From Nocardia grenadensis NBRC 108939 (GTDB taxonomy: Bacteria > Actinomycetota > Actinomycetes > Mycobacteriales > Mycobacteriaceae): a stretch of DNA of 64,000 nt. Of this stretch, positions 1-8,611 are shown piece by piece. Under the pieces are notes generated by a model. That model saw only the letters and a program-made list of their open reading frames with translations. It was not told the DNA's origin and did no database searches. The DNA lies in NCBI RefSeq assembly GCF_001613445.1, contig NZ_BDCJ01000025.1:116538-180537 (forward strand). The letters are read 5' to 3'. The position numbers and the translations under genes are program-made. Numbering within the stretch: position 1 is the stretch's first letter; every line of letters starts with the position of its first letter.

Positions 1-1
1 G

Positions 2-3000
2 CCGCTGATCATCGGCGGCCTGACCATCATCAGCGCCAACGGCATCATCATGATGCTGACGAAGGTCACCGAGGTGAACACGTTCGTCGGCGCGGTGGTC
101 TCCATGATCGGCCTGGGCCTGGCCATCGACTACGGCCTGTTCATCGTCAGCCGGTTCCGCGAGGAATTGGCCGAGGGTTACGACACCCGCGCCGCGGTCC
201 GCCGCTCGGTGGTCACCGCCGGACGCACGGTCGTCTTCTCCGCGACCATGATCATCGCGAGCCTCGGCGGCCTGCTGCTGTTCCCCCAGGGCTTCCTGAA
301 ATCCATGGCCTACGGCACCATCGCGACCGTCGCGCTGGCCGCACTTGCGTCGATCACCCTGCTGCCCGCCATGCTGAGTGTGCTGGGCAAACGGGTGGAC
401 ATGCTCAGCTTCAAGCAGATCCGCAAAACCAAATCCGCCGAGGAGGTGGAGGCCAGTTTCTGGGGCCGGGCCACCACCTGGGTCATGCAGCATCCGCTCA
501 AGATCGCCATTCCGATCTGTGTGCTGCTCCTGCTGCTGATCATCCCGGTGAAGAACCTGGCCTTCGGCGGTATGAGCGAACGCTATCTGCCGCCGGACAA
601 TGCCACCCGCGTCGCGCAGGAGGAATTCGACAAAACTTTCCCGCTGCGCCAGTCCGACCCCATCCAGCTGGTGTTCGTCAGCGAGGACACCCGGGCCATC
701 GCGAAGGTGGTCCGCGAGGCCGACAAGGCGCCGGGCCTGGCCGACGCGTCCGGTTTCTCGGTGCCGTCGGAATCCACGACCCATTCCGGGGTCTTCCGCA
801 GCAGCGCGACACTCCTCGATTCCGAGGACTACCGGCCGACCGTGGAGTATCTGCGGGCGATCGACGTACCCGACGGCGTGACCATGTATGTCGGCGGGCA
901 GCCGACCCTGCAGGGCGACAGCATCGACGCGCTGCTGGACCGGATGCCGCTGATGATCGCCCTGGTGCTGCTGGTCACCACGGTGCTGATGTTCCTCACC
1001 TTCGGCTCCCTGGTGTTGCCCATCAAGGCGGCGCTGATGAGCGCGCTCGGCCTCGGCTCCACCCTCGGCATCCTGACCTGGATCTTCGTCGACGGTCACG
1101 GTGCCGGCCTGCTGAACTTCACGCCCCAGCCGATCATGTCGCCGGTGCTGGTGCTGATCATCGCGATCATCTACGGCCTGTCGACCGACTACGAGGTGTT
1201 CCTGCTCTCGCGGATGGTCGAGGCCCGCGCCATGGGCGCCTCGACCACCGAGGCGGTGCGGATCGGCACCGCGCACACCGGACGCATCATCACCGCCGCG
1301 GCATTGATCCTGCTGGTGGTGACCGGCGCGTTCGCATTCTCCGATCTGGTGATGATGCAGTACATCGCCTACGGCATGATCGCGGCGCTCATCATCGACG
1401 CCACCATCCTGCGCATGCTGCTCGTGCCGGCGACCATGAAGCTGCTCGGTGACGACTGCTGGTGGGCCCCGGCCTGGATGAAGCGGATCCAGCAGAAGAT
1501 CGGCCTGGGCGAACCGATCCTGGCCGATGAGCGTCCCGGCGGCGGCGATGTGGTCGACCTGGTCAAGACCACCCCGGTCACCGATCCGGTCACCATGCAG
1601 ATGCCGGCGCTCGGCGCCGAGAAGCAGCGCAAGACGCCGGTGCTCAAACGCACCCGCGAGGAGATCGAGGCCGCCGCGCCCACCGCGCATATGCAAACGG
1701 TCTCGAAGGGCCCGCGCAAGGCCGCGGGCAAACAGTCATCCGCCGCACCGTCGGCACCCAAACAGCAGATGCCCACCCCGCCGGACCCGACCCGTCCGCG
1801 CGCCAACCCGCCCGCCGACGGCCCGGGCGAACCCGGCCGTGGAGCCGAGGAAACGCGCGGTCCGCGGCCCGCCGCGGCGCAACCGCCCACGGAGAGCCCG
1901 GCGTCGCCGAACCGGAACCCGCAACAGCCCGGCGCGGAATCCGGCCCGGCGCCGAGCCGTCTCCCGGGCCGGGCCCCCGAACTCGGTCGTGGTCCAGGCG
2001 GCCCCGCCCCCGATCCGGGCCGTGCTCCCGGCCCGCGCAACGACTTCCGGCCGCTGCCCGGCCGTACCCCCGGTAATCAGCCCGGACCCGGCCGCCCGCA
2101 ACCGAGTCAACCGGGCCCGGAGCAGCCCACTCCGCCGCCGGAGGCGCAGCGCGCCCCGGGTGGCCCGGCCGGTTCGTCCCGGCCCGGTTTCGCCACCCCG
2201 AACCTACGTGGTCTGTTCGCCTCCGAACCGACCGAGGACGGCGAGCCGCAGAACGTCGGCGGCCGCACCGTCTACCCGAGCCCCGCCGACGCTCCCCCGG
2301 TACCGCCCACCTCGCAGCCGCCCCGGCCCACCGGTGGCGCGGCCCGCCCCCGGCCGGACAGTTCGACGCGGATCCCCGGCCAGCCCGGTGGCGCGGCCCG
2401 CCCGCCCGTACCGCCGCGTCCCGCGGCGCCCGAGGGCCGCCCGCCCGGCCGTCCCGGTCCCGGTCAGCCGGGCGGATGGGCAGGCGACGGTAACCGCCCG
2501 GCACCCGGCCAGGGCGCGGCGCGTCCGCCGGCCCCGCCGCGCCGCCCCGGACCGGACGGACAGCCGGGCCCGGCGGACCCACGTCTCCGCCAGGACCAGG
2601 GTTCGCAGCCGCGACCGATTCCCCGGACTCCCGAACCCGGTAACCCGGGCCCGGCCGGACGCGCCCAGGGCCTGCCCGAACTCCCGCGCCGGGTACCGGG
2701 CGCCCAGCCCCCGGCGGTGCCCGGCCTCTACCCCACGCCGGAACCGCCGACCCGGCCCGCCGAGCGTCCGGGCCCCACCGCAGCGCGACCCGACAGCTTG
2801 GCCCAGCAGTCCGCCGGTGGGGTCGGCCCGCAGCAGAACGCGGACCCGCGCGAACGCAACAGCATCGAATCGTGGATGGCGGGACTGCGGTCCGCGCGGC
2901 GTCAGCAGGCCGGGACACCGGTCGACGACTCCGGCCGTCACCAGCAGAGCGAGGGCCGTTCGGTCAGCGTGAACGAGCTGCTGCGCCGCCGCGAACAGGA

Positions 3001-3004
3001 TTGA
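2..3004 (+). CDS. mmpL3: MmpL3-type RND transporter, 5' truncated by window edge
   Basis: This is the C-terminal 1000 residues of an RND-superfamily transporter; the reading frame is open to the first base, so the true start lies outside. In mycobacteria MmpL3 exports trehalose monomycolate across the inner membrane. Two Asp-Tyr pairs of the proton relay are visible (codons at 128-133 and 1187-1192). The stretch GLSTDYEVFLLSRMVEAR, the block ending in KLLGDDCWWAPAW and the C-terminal LLRR closely match M. tuberculosis MmpL3 as I remember it. After the last membrane helix comes a disordered tail of about 480 residues rich in Pro, Gly and Arg, roughly twice the mycobacterial length. The AI-2E-type permease nearby matches the Rv0205-Rv0206c neighbourhood. 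Confidence 0.92.
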   Translation, partial: PLIIGGLTIISANGIIMMLTKVTEVNTFVGAVVSMIGLGLAIDYGLFIVSRFREELAEGYDTRAAVRRSVVTAGRTVVFSATMIIASLGGLLLFPQGFLKSMAYGTIATVALAALASITLLPAMLSVLGKRVDMLSFKQIRKTKSAEEVEASFWGRATTWVMQHPLKIAIPICVLLLLLIIPVKNLAFGGMSERYLPPDNATRVAQEEFDKTFPLRQSDPIQLVFVSEDTRAIAKVVREADKAPGLADASGFSVPSESTTHSGVFRSSATLLDSEDYRPTVEYLRAIDVPDGVTMYVGGQPTLQGDSIDALLDRMPLMIALVLLVTTVLMFLTFGSLVLPIKAALMSALGLGSTLGILTWIFVDGHGAGLLNFTPQPIMSPVLVLIIAIIYGLSTDYEVFLLSRMVEARAMGASTTEAVRIGTAHTGRIITAAALILLVVTGAFAFSDLVMMQYIAYGMIAALIIDATILRMLLVPATMKLLGDDCWWAPAWMKRIQQKIGLGEPILADERPGGGDVVDLVKTTPVTDPVTMQMPALGAEKQRKTPVLKRTREEIEAAAPTAHMQTVSKGPRKAAGKQSSAAPSAPKQQMPTPPDPTRPRANPPADGPGEPGRGAEETRGPRPAAAQPPTESPASPNRNPQQPGAESGPAPSRLPGRAPELGRGPGGPAPDPGRAPGPRNDFRPLPGRTPGNQPGPGRPQPSQPGPEQPTPPPEAQRAPGGPAGSSRPGFATPNLRGLFASEPTEDGEPQNVGGRTVYPSPADAPPVPPTSQPPRPTGGAARPRPDSSTRIPGQPGGAARPPVPPRPAAPEGRPPGRPGPGQPGGWAGDGNRPAPGQGAARPPAPPRRPGPDGQPGPADPRLRQDQGSQPRPIPRTPEPGNPGPAGRAQGLPELPRRVPGAQPPAVPGLYPTPEPPTRPAERPGPTAARPDSLAQQSAGGVGPQQNADPRERNSIESWMAGLRSARRQQAGTPVDDSGRHQQSEGRSVSVNELLRRREQD

Positions 3005-3022
3005 CGCCGCCGGGAGGACCGC

Positions 3023-3721
3023 TCAATGCCCGAGCAACCGGCGCCAATGGGCGGCGAAGGGTTGTTTCGCGGTGACCGAGCCGAACCGGACCCGGCCGTG
3101 TACCAGCAGATGCAGCGGTCCGATCGGCGGGCCGCTGCGCACCTTGTTGTTCACGCTGGACCCGACCAGTTCGAGGCCGTCCAGGTCGACCGTGGCCTCT
3201 TGCGGCACCACCAGGGTCAGGGAACTCGCGTAGTCGTCGACCTGGATCTCCACCACCTGGGTGGTCATGGTCGCCTGGGTGAAATCCAGCGTCACCCCGG
3301 ACAACCAGCTGTTGACCCGCAACATCGGGGCGACCTGCCAGTTGCCCCGGCGGTTCACCCCCGACATCCGCGGCCGGATGACCCCGCCCTGCACTACCCC
3401 GGACAGCCCCGTGCGGGCGGCGTCCCCGGGTTGCGGTAGCGGTACCGGCTTACCGTGACCGGCCCGCTCGGTGGTGGGTTCGCCGATCAACCGGACGCCG
3501 GGCAGGTCGACGAGCACCGAGTTCAGTTCGCCGCGGGTCCTGGCGGCCAGCGCGGTATCCATCCGCTCGGTGAACTCGCCCAGGGAGAGCATGCCCAGAC
3601 CCACCGCGCGCTGCAGGAGTTGCCCGACATGTTCCCGTTCGGCGTCGGATACACGCAGGTTCCGGTCGCCCACTTGGCCACCGGAACCCGCACCGTCGAA
3701 TACCGGATCGGGGCCGTTCAT
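3023..3721 (-). CDS. DUF1707 / SHOCT-like domain protein with LiaF-like C-terminal domain
   Basis: A 232-residue protein. Residues 20-75 carry the DUF1707 signature: RVSDAEREHVGQLLQRA, then GEFTERMDTALAARTRGEL and a D-L-P end, which is common in actinobacterial membrane-associated proteins of unknown role. The C-terminal half is beta-rich (VTLDFTQA, ASSLTLVVPQEATVDLDG) like the LiaF / cell-wall-active antibiotic response domain. No membrane helix is evident. I chose the ATG at 3721 because the domain follows soon after; an in-frame ATG at 3742 adds seven residues. It converges on mmpL3 with an 18-bp gap. Confidence 0.8.
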   Translation of the reverse strand: MNGPDPVFDGAGSGGQVGDRNLRVSDAEREHVGQLLQRAVGLGMLSLGEFTERMDTALAARTRGELNSVLVDLPGVRLIGEPTTERAGHGKPVPLPQPGDAARTGLSGVVQGGVIRPRMSGVNRRGNWQVAPMLRVNSWLSGVTLDFTQATMTTQVVEIQVDDYASSLTLVVPQEATVDLDGLELVGSSVNNKVRSGPPIGPLHLLVHGRVRFGSVTAKQPFAAHWRRLLGH

Positions 3722-3795
3722 AGGACTGAGGTTACCCAGCACCGCCTGGAGCCCGCATCAGGGCATTCCCCGATGCGGGGGTGGCAGGCGCCACG

Positions 3796-5112
3796 TCAGA
3801 CCTGCTCATCTCCGGTTTCCCGCCGGGTGGCGGAGACGCTCGGCCCGGGGTCCGTACCGTCGCGGCGCGGCTGCGGATCGGCGGGCCGGGCCAGCGGTAG
3901 CCGGCGCTGCGCCTCGGCGAGCAGGGCCCCGATATCGAAACGGCCCAGGATCTGGGGCCCGCCCAAGGTATGTTCGCCGTCCTCCGGCGCATCCGGTTCG
4001 GCGACATAGATTCCTTTACGGTCCGGTGCCGATTCGTCGAGCAGCTCCTCGGGATCCGCGGCGAGCAGCGAGCGAATGGCGGTGTTCAGCACCGCGACCA
4101 GCGGTACTGCCAGCAGACCGCCCGCGATCCCGCCCAGCACCACACCCGCGGCGATCGCGAGTACCACCGCCAGCGGATGGATCCGGACGGCCCGGCCGAG
4201 CAGCAACGGTTGCAGCACGTGCCCCTCCAGCTGCATCACCGCGACGATGATGCCGAGCACGATGAGCGCGGTCACGAAACCCTTGGTCACCAGCGCGATG
4301 AACACCGCCACGAAACCGGCCAGGAACGCACCGATGATCGGGATGAACGCGCTGATGAACACGAGCGAGCCCAGCGGCAGCGCGAGCGGCACACCGAGCA
4401 GAGCCAGCCCGGCCCCGATCCCGATCGCGTCCACGGCGGCGACCACGACGGTGGCCCGGACGAAGCCCACCAGCGAACCGAATCCGAGTTCCCCGGCGGT
4501 GCGCACCCGTTCGCGATGCTCGGTCGGCACGACACGGGTGACGAAACGCCAGATCTGGTCACCGCTGTAAAGCAGGAAGATGAGGATGAACAGGGTGAGG
4601 AAGGTGCCGGTCAGGATATGGCCGATCATGGTCGCGGTGGTCAGCGCACCGCTGGTGAGCGTGTCCTGATTGGACTGGATGGCGCGGACGGTGGCATCGC
4701 CGGCATTGCGGATCTGGTCGTCACTCAGGTGCATCGGACCGTTGATGGCCCAGTCCTGGACCTTGTGGATGCTGTTGGTGAACTCGTCGGACAGCTGCGG
4801 CACACCCACCACGAACTGCTCCACCACGAAGGTCACCACACCGGCGACCAACCCGAGCGAACCGACCAGCGCGACGAAAACCCCGAGCCCGCGCGGCACC
4901 CCGCGACGCTGCATCCAGTCCACCAGCGGTGCGAGCAGCGCGGCCGCCAACATGGCGATGGCCAGCGGGATCACCACGGTATCGAGTCGCCGCACCGCCG
5001 CCGCCAGCACCGCGACCAGGGCGAAGATCACCAGTAGCCGCCAGGCCCATTCGGCGGTCTGCCGGACGATGGGGTGAACGGCGTCTGCGGCAGTTGGTTT
5101 CGGCTCGGTCAC
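3796..5112 (-). CDS. AI-2E / PerM-family permease (UPF0118)
   Basis: A 438-residue multi-spanning membrane protein of the AI-2E family transporter group (PF01594). It has an N-terminal helix pair (LLVIFALVAVLAAAV, then LAIAMLAAALLAPL), a long soluble insertion at about residues 85-150, and a C-terminal block of helices containing PIIGAFLAGFVAVFIALV and LEGHVLQPLLLGRAVRIHPL, the conserved family signature. The substrate is unknown for most members. The GTG at 5112 is chosen because the upstream in-frame sequence is low-complexity intergenic repeat. The M. tuberculosis counterpart next to mmpL3 (Rv0205) belongs to the same family, so the neighbourhood is conserved. Confidence 0.88.
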   Translation of the reverse strand: MTEPKPTAADAVHPIVRQTAEWAWRLLVIFALVAVLAAAVRRLDTVVIPLAIAMLAAALLAPLVDWMQRRGVPRGLGVFVALVGSLGLVAGVVTFVVEQFVVGVPQLSDEFTNSIHKVQDWAINGPMHLSDDQIRNAGDATVRAIQSNQDTLTSGALTTATMIGHILTGTFLTLFILIFLLYSGDQIWRFVTRVVPTEHRERVRTAGELGFGSLVGFVRATVVVAAVDAIGIGAGLALLGVPLALPLGSLVFISAFIPIIGAFLAGFVAVFIALVTKGFVTALIVLGIIVAVMQLEGHVLQPLLLGRAVRIHPLAVVLAIAAGVVLGGIAGGLLAVPLVAVLNTAIRSLLAADPEELLDESAPDRKGIYVAEPDAPEDGEHTLGGPQILGRFDIGALLAEAQRRLPLARPADPQPRRDGTDPGPSVSATRRETGDEQV

Positions 5113-5414
5113 CCGGCCGAGCCTAGTGAGCGCGGCCGGGCCGAGCCCACCAACAGGCCGCGTACGTCCGGAGCAAAGGCAGCGGCACACACAAACATGC
5201 ACATCCGAACCGGCTGCGGAGGTGAGCAGTACATGCACGTCCGCAGCGAACGCGGAGGTCCGTAGTACGCGCCACGGCCGGAGCGGAGTCCAGCCGACGC
5301 GCCACGGCCGGAGACACGCCCAACACGCCACGCTCGCAGTGGACCTGGAGCGACGTCTATCACGCACAACCCGGGAACATGGGGCGGTCGGCACCGGGCG
5401 CTAGATTGGTACGC
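5113..5414. repeat. Intergenic region with two sets of short tandem repeats
   Basis: This is the divergent region between the AI-2E-type permease and the cyclase. Two imperfect 36-bp copies start at 5195 and 5231 (both begin ACATGCAC, then TCCG, and contain GCGGAGGT). Two exact copies of CGCGCCACGGCCGGAG follow near 5269 and 5298, 29 bp apart. Because 29 is not a multiple of three and no start or ribosome site fits, I regard this as non-coding. The -10-like TAGATT at 5402-5407 lies 7 nt before the cyclase GTG. Confidence 0.6.
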
Positions 5415-6926
5415 GTGTCAGCGCCATTGGAAGCGGTCAAACAGACCATGCATACGCGCTGGCCCCTGTATCTCACCTCGATGCTGCTCGCGAATGCTTT
5501 CGGTGCGGTATTGGTGTGGGCGTTCATCCAGTACGGACTGCCGGTGCCCGAAGGTGAGGAGCCCGGTACCCGGGAGATCGGACTGCTGGTCCCGGCCGTC
5601 GTCTTCCTCACCGGTGGTTTCCTCAGTGTGGCGGCCTCGGCCCTGATGCTCCGGCCGGTGATGCGCTGGCAGGTGCGCGGTGGCCCGCCCAGCCGGCAGG
5701 AACAGATGGCCGCCCTGCACGCGCCGCTGCGCCAGGCGATTCTGCATCTGGCCCTGTGGATCCTCGGCGGCGGGGTGCTGGGCGCGGCGATCATCTCCGA
5801 GACCCCGGCGCTGGCCGGCACTGTGATCATCACCGAATGTATGGCCGCGACCATTGTGTTCGGTTTCACCTACATGCTCGGTGAACGTATCCTACGACCG
5901 GTAGCGGCCGAGGCCCTGACCGCCGGGCGTTTCGACCACACCCTGACTCCCGGTGTCGGTACCCGCATGGCGATGACCTGGGGGATGGGCACGTTCGCCC
6001 CGACCATTGCCATCGTGCTGCTGTGTGTCACCCAGATCTCGTCGGATGTGAAGTTCTCCGCGCAGTCGCTGGCGGTATCGATCCTGCTGCTGTGCGGGGT
6101 GGTGATCATGCAGGCGCTGGCCCTGTCCATGCTCACGGCGAGCAGCATCTCCGACCCGGTCCGCCAGCTCAGCCAGGCCATCGACCAGGTGCAGAACGGT
6201 GCCCGGGATGTGCAGGTGGAGGTTTTCGACGGGAGCGAGATCGGGCTGCTGCAGGTCGGTTTCAATCGCATGATGGAGGAAGCGGCCACCCGGCAGCGGC
6301 TGCAGGAGTTGTTCGGCCAGCATGTGGGCGCCGAGGTGGCCCAGCGCGCCCTGGACTACGGCACCGAACTCGGCGGGGAAACACGATTCGTGGCAGTCCT
6401 GTTCGTGGATATGGTCGGCTCCACCGCGACCGCCGCCGAACACCCACCCACCGAAGTGGTGAGCCTGCTCAACGAATTCTTCCGGGTCGTGGTGGATGTG
6501 ATCGACCGCCACCACGGGTTCGTCAACAAATTCGTCGGTGACGCCGCGCTCGCGATATTCGGCGCGCCGCTGGACCGTCCGGACGCACCGACGGCCGCGC
6601 TGGCCGCCGCCCGCGATCTGCGCGAGGCATTGCGCGCGGTCGCCGGACTGGATATCGGTATCGGAGTTTCGGCGGGATTGGCGGTCGCGGGGAATATCGG
6701 TGCCGCCAACCGCTTCGAATACACCGTTATCGGCGATCCGGTGAACGAGGCTTCCCGGCTCACCGAACTCGCCAAGGACCATCCGGGCCGGGTGCTGGCC
6801 TCCGGTTCGGCACTGTATTTCGCCGAGGACAGCGAGCAGCGGCACTGGACGGCCGGCGAAGAGGTGCAATTGCGCGGCCGGCGCCGCAAGACGCGGCTGT
6901 CCTGGCCCAGCGAAACCGTGGACTAG
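5415..6926 (+). CDS. Membrane-bound class III adenylate/guanylate cyclase with HAMP domain
   Basis: A 503-residue protein predicted to make cyclic nucleotide at the membrane. Six hydrophobic helices fill residues about 18-245. A HAMP linker follows (SISDPVRQLSQAIDQVQNG, then GSEIGLLQVGFNRMMEEA), then the cyclase homology domain from about residue 325. Catalytic landmarks are visible: metal-binding Asp in FVDMVGST and in FVGDAALAIFG, the Lys of FVNKFVGDA, and the D/N/R cluster in YTVIGDPVNEASRL. This layout is that of the mycobacterial Rv1318c/Rv3645 group. The start is a GTG 7 nt after TAGATT, fitting a leaderless transcript. Confidence 0.9.
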   Translation: MSAPLEAVKQTMHTRWPLYLTSMLLANAFGAVLVWAFIQYGLPVPEGEEPGTREIGLLVPAVVFLTGGFLSVAASALMLRPVMRWQVRGGPPSRQEQMAALHAPLRQAILHLALWILGGGVLGAAIISETPALAGTVIITECMAATIVFGFTYMLGERILRPVAAEALTAGRFDHTLTPGVGTRMAMTWGMGTFAPTIAIVLLCVTQISSDVKFSAQSLAVSILLLCGVVIMQALALSMLTASSISDPVRQLSQAIDQVQNGARDVQVEVFDGSEIGLLQVGFNRMMEEAATRQRLQELFGQHVGAEVAQRALDYGTELGGETRFVAVLFVDMVGSTATAAEHPPTEVVSLLNEFFRVVVDVIDRHHGFVNKFVGDAALAIFGAPLDRPDAPTAALAAARDLREALRAVAGLDIGIGVSAGLAVAGNIGAANRFEYTVIGDPVNEASRLTELAKDHPGRVLASGSALYFAEDSEQRHWTAGEEVQLRGRRRKTRLSWPSETVD

Positions 6927-7069
6927 GCGTACCTCCGCATCCGCTCCGGCCGTGCGCGTCACCATGCCGACCCACCGCCCATCACACCGACCCGAGCCGA
7001 CCTCGTCGGCCGCGGCGGTATCGGGCCAGGCAGCGGACTTCGGCGGAAGGTGTCCATTAGGCTGGGCCC

Positions 7070-8173
7070 GTGACGGCCAACGGTGAAGCAGCGGGCACCG
7101 CTGCTGTGCCCGGGGCCGGAGCGCCGGAACCCGCCGAGAATCGCCGCCACAAATTCCGCTGGCTCAAATGGCTGGCCGTTTCGATCGTGCTTCTCCTGCT
7201 GATAGGCGAAGCGATTTATCTGTGGCCGCGATTACACGAGTCATGGCACAAACTCACCGAAATCCATTGGGGCTGGGTCGCGCTGTGTATCGCGGCGCAA
7301 ATGCTTTCCATGACCGGGTTCGGCCACATCCAGAAACAGCTGCTGCGGGCCGGCGGTGTCGAGGTGAGCCAGTATCGCTCGGTAGCGGTCGTTTACGGCG
7401 CCACCGCCATGTCGGTGACCCTGCCCGCCGGTCAGGTGTTCTCCACGGCGTTCACCTACCGGCAAACCCGGCGCTGGGGCGCCAGCCCGGTGGTCGCGTC
7501 CTGGCAGCTGGTCTTCTCCGGGGTGGTCTCCGCGGCGGGTCTGGCCCTGATCGGCGTGCTCGGCACCGTGCTCGCGGGTGGCCGGGTGGGTCCGGTGAAC
7601 CTGATCGTCTCGGTGGCGGCGGTGATGGCGCTGGTCTGGGCGGGGAACTACGCCTCACGGCATCCGGGCACGCTCGAGAAGGTGCTGCATCGCGCGCTGC
7701 TCACGGTGAACCGGGTGCGCAAACGGTCCGCGGATACCGGTATCGACAAGATCCGGGAAATGCTCGACCAGGTCGAATCGGTGAAACTGGGCACCCGGGA
7801 CGGCGCGTGGGTCACCTGGTGGGCGGTGATCCACCGGCTCGCCGATATCGTCTGCCTGGGCGCCGCCTGCTATGCCATCGGCGGCGACCCCCGGTGGGCG
7901 GGACTGCTGATCGCGTTCGCGGCGGGTAAGGCCGTCGGTTCGATCCCGTTCGCGCCGGGTGGGATCGTGTACGTGGACGCGACCCTGATCTACGGTCTCA
8001 CTGCGGCTGCCGGACTGCCCGCGGCGCAGGCGGTCGCCGCCGCGTTCGTGTACCGGCTGGTTAGTTTCGTGCTGATCGCGATCATCGGCTGGATCGTCTT
8101 CGCGTTCCTGTTCCGTACCCGTAATGCCGAGGACGACGAGTACGAGAAGGAATTCTCCCAGCGCAACGCCTGA
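7070..8173 (+). CDS. YbhN / LPG-synthase-TM family membrane protein (flippase-like)
   Basis: A 367-residue integral membrane protein of the UPF0104/YbhN family (lysylphosphatidylglycerol synthetase TM region). About eight helices are visible, with the conserved family features VTLPAGQVFSTAF, a central KLGTRDGAWVTWWAVIHRLAD stretch and SIPFAPGGIVYVDATLIYGL near the C terminus. Members are thought to move or handle lipid-linked substrates, but the substrate here is unknown. There is no LPG-synthase catalytic domain. The GTG start at 7070 is 8 nt after TAGGCT (7057-7062), suggesting a leaderless mRNA. Confidence 0.85.
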   Translation: MTANGEAAGTAAVPGAGAPEPAENRRHKFRWLKWLAVSIVLLLLIGEAIYLWPRLHESWHKLTEIHWGWVALCIAAQMLSMTGFGHIQKQLLRAGGVEVSQYRSVAVVYGATAMSVTLPAGQVFSTAFTYRQTRRWGASPVVASWQLVFSGVVSAAGLALIGVLGTVLAGGRVGPVNLIVSVAAVMALVWAGNYASRHPGTLEKVLHRALLTVNRVRKRSADTGIDKIREMLDQVESVKLGTRDGAWVTWWAVIHRLADIVCLGAACYAIGGDPRWAGLLIAFAAGKAVGSIPFAPGGIVYVDATLIYGLTAAAGLPAAQAVAAAFVYRLVSFVLIAIIGWIVFAFLFRTRNAEDDEYEKEFSQRNA

Positions 8174-8227
8174 GCCGGCAGCGCACACCGTGGCCACGGT
8201 GTCGCGGCCGCGACTAGGCTGCTCGGA

Positions 8228-8596
8228 GTGAAATGGATCGTTGCGATCGGTGTCGACTTCCTCCTGGTGGTGTTGTTCTGCGCCATCGGCCGCCGCAGTC
8301 ACGACGAGGCCGTGCTCACCGGTCTGCTGCATACGGCCTGGCCGTTCGTGGCCGGACTGGCCGCGGGCTGGGTCGTGGCGGTGCTGGTGGAGCGCGGCCG
8401 GACCGGCACCGAACCGCTCGACGGCTCGCGCCTGTGGCCCGCCGGTGTGGTGATCTGGTTGTGCACCCTGGTGATCGGCATGCTGTTGCGAATGGTCGCC
8501 GGTCAGGGCACCGCCGTCAGTTTCATCGTGGTCGCGGCGCTGGTGCTGGCGTTCTTCCTGCTGGGCTGGCGGGGGGCCGTCGCGGCGATCAGGTGA
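8228..8596 (+). CDS. DUF3054 membrane protein
   Basis: A 122-residue protein with four predicted helices. It matches the actinobacterial DUF3054 pattern: an opening FLLVVLFCAIGRRSHDE, then TAWPFVAGLAAGWV, VVIWLCTLVIGMLLR and a C-terminal FFLLGWRG. No function is known. The GTG start at 8228 sits 9 nt after TAGGCT (8214-8219), again a leaderless arrangement, so it probably has its own promoter although it follows the YbhN-type gene by 54 bp. Confidence 0.85.
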   Translation: MKWIVAIGVDFLLVVLFCAIGRRSHDEAVLTGLLHTAWPFVAGLAAGWVVAVLVERGRTGTEPLDGSRLWPAGVVIWLCTLVIGMLLRMVAGQGTAVSFIVVAALVLAFFLLGWRGAVAAIR

Positions 8597-8611
8597 CCAC
8601 CCGGCCGCCGC

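Noticed and set aside
1527..2972. Long open frames on both strands over the mmpL3 tail
   Set aside because: They arise from the Pro/Gly/Arg-rich repetitive tail, where stop codons are rare in all frames; their products are Arg/Pro low-complexity.
3796..5394. Extended start of the AI-2E-type permease at 5394
   Set aside because: The extra 94 codons run through intergenic tandem repeats and are unlike any family member; GTG 5112 fits the domain boundary.
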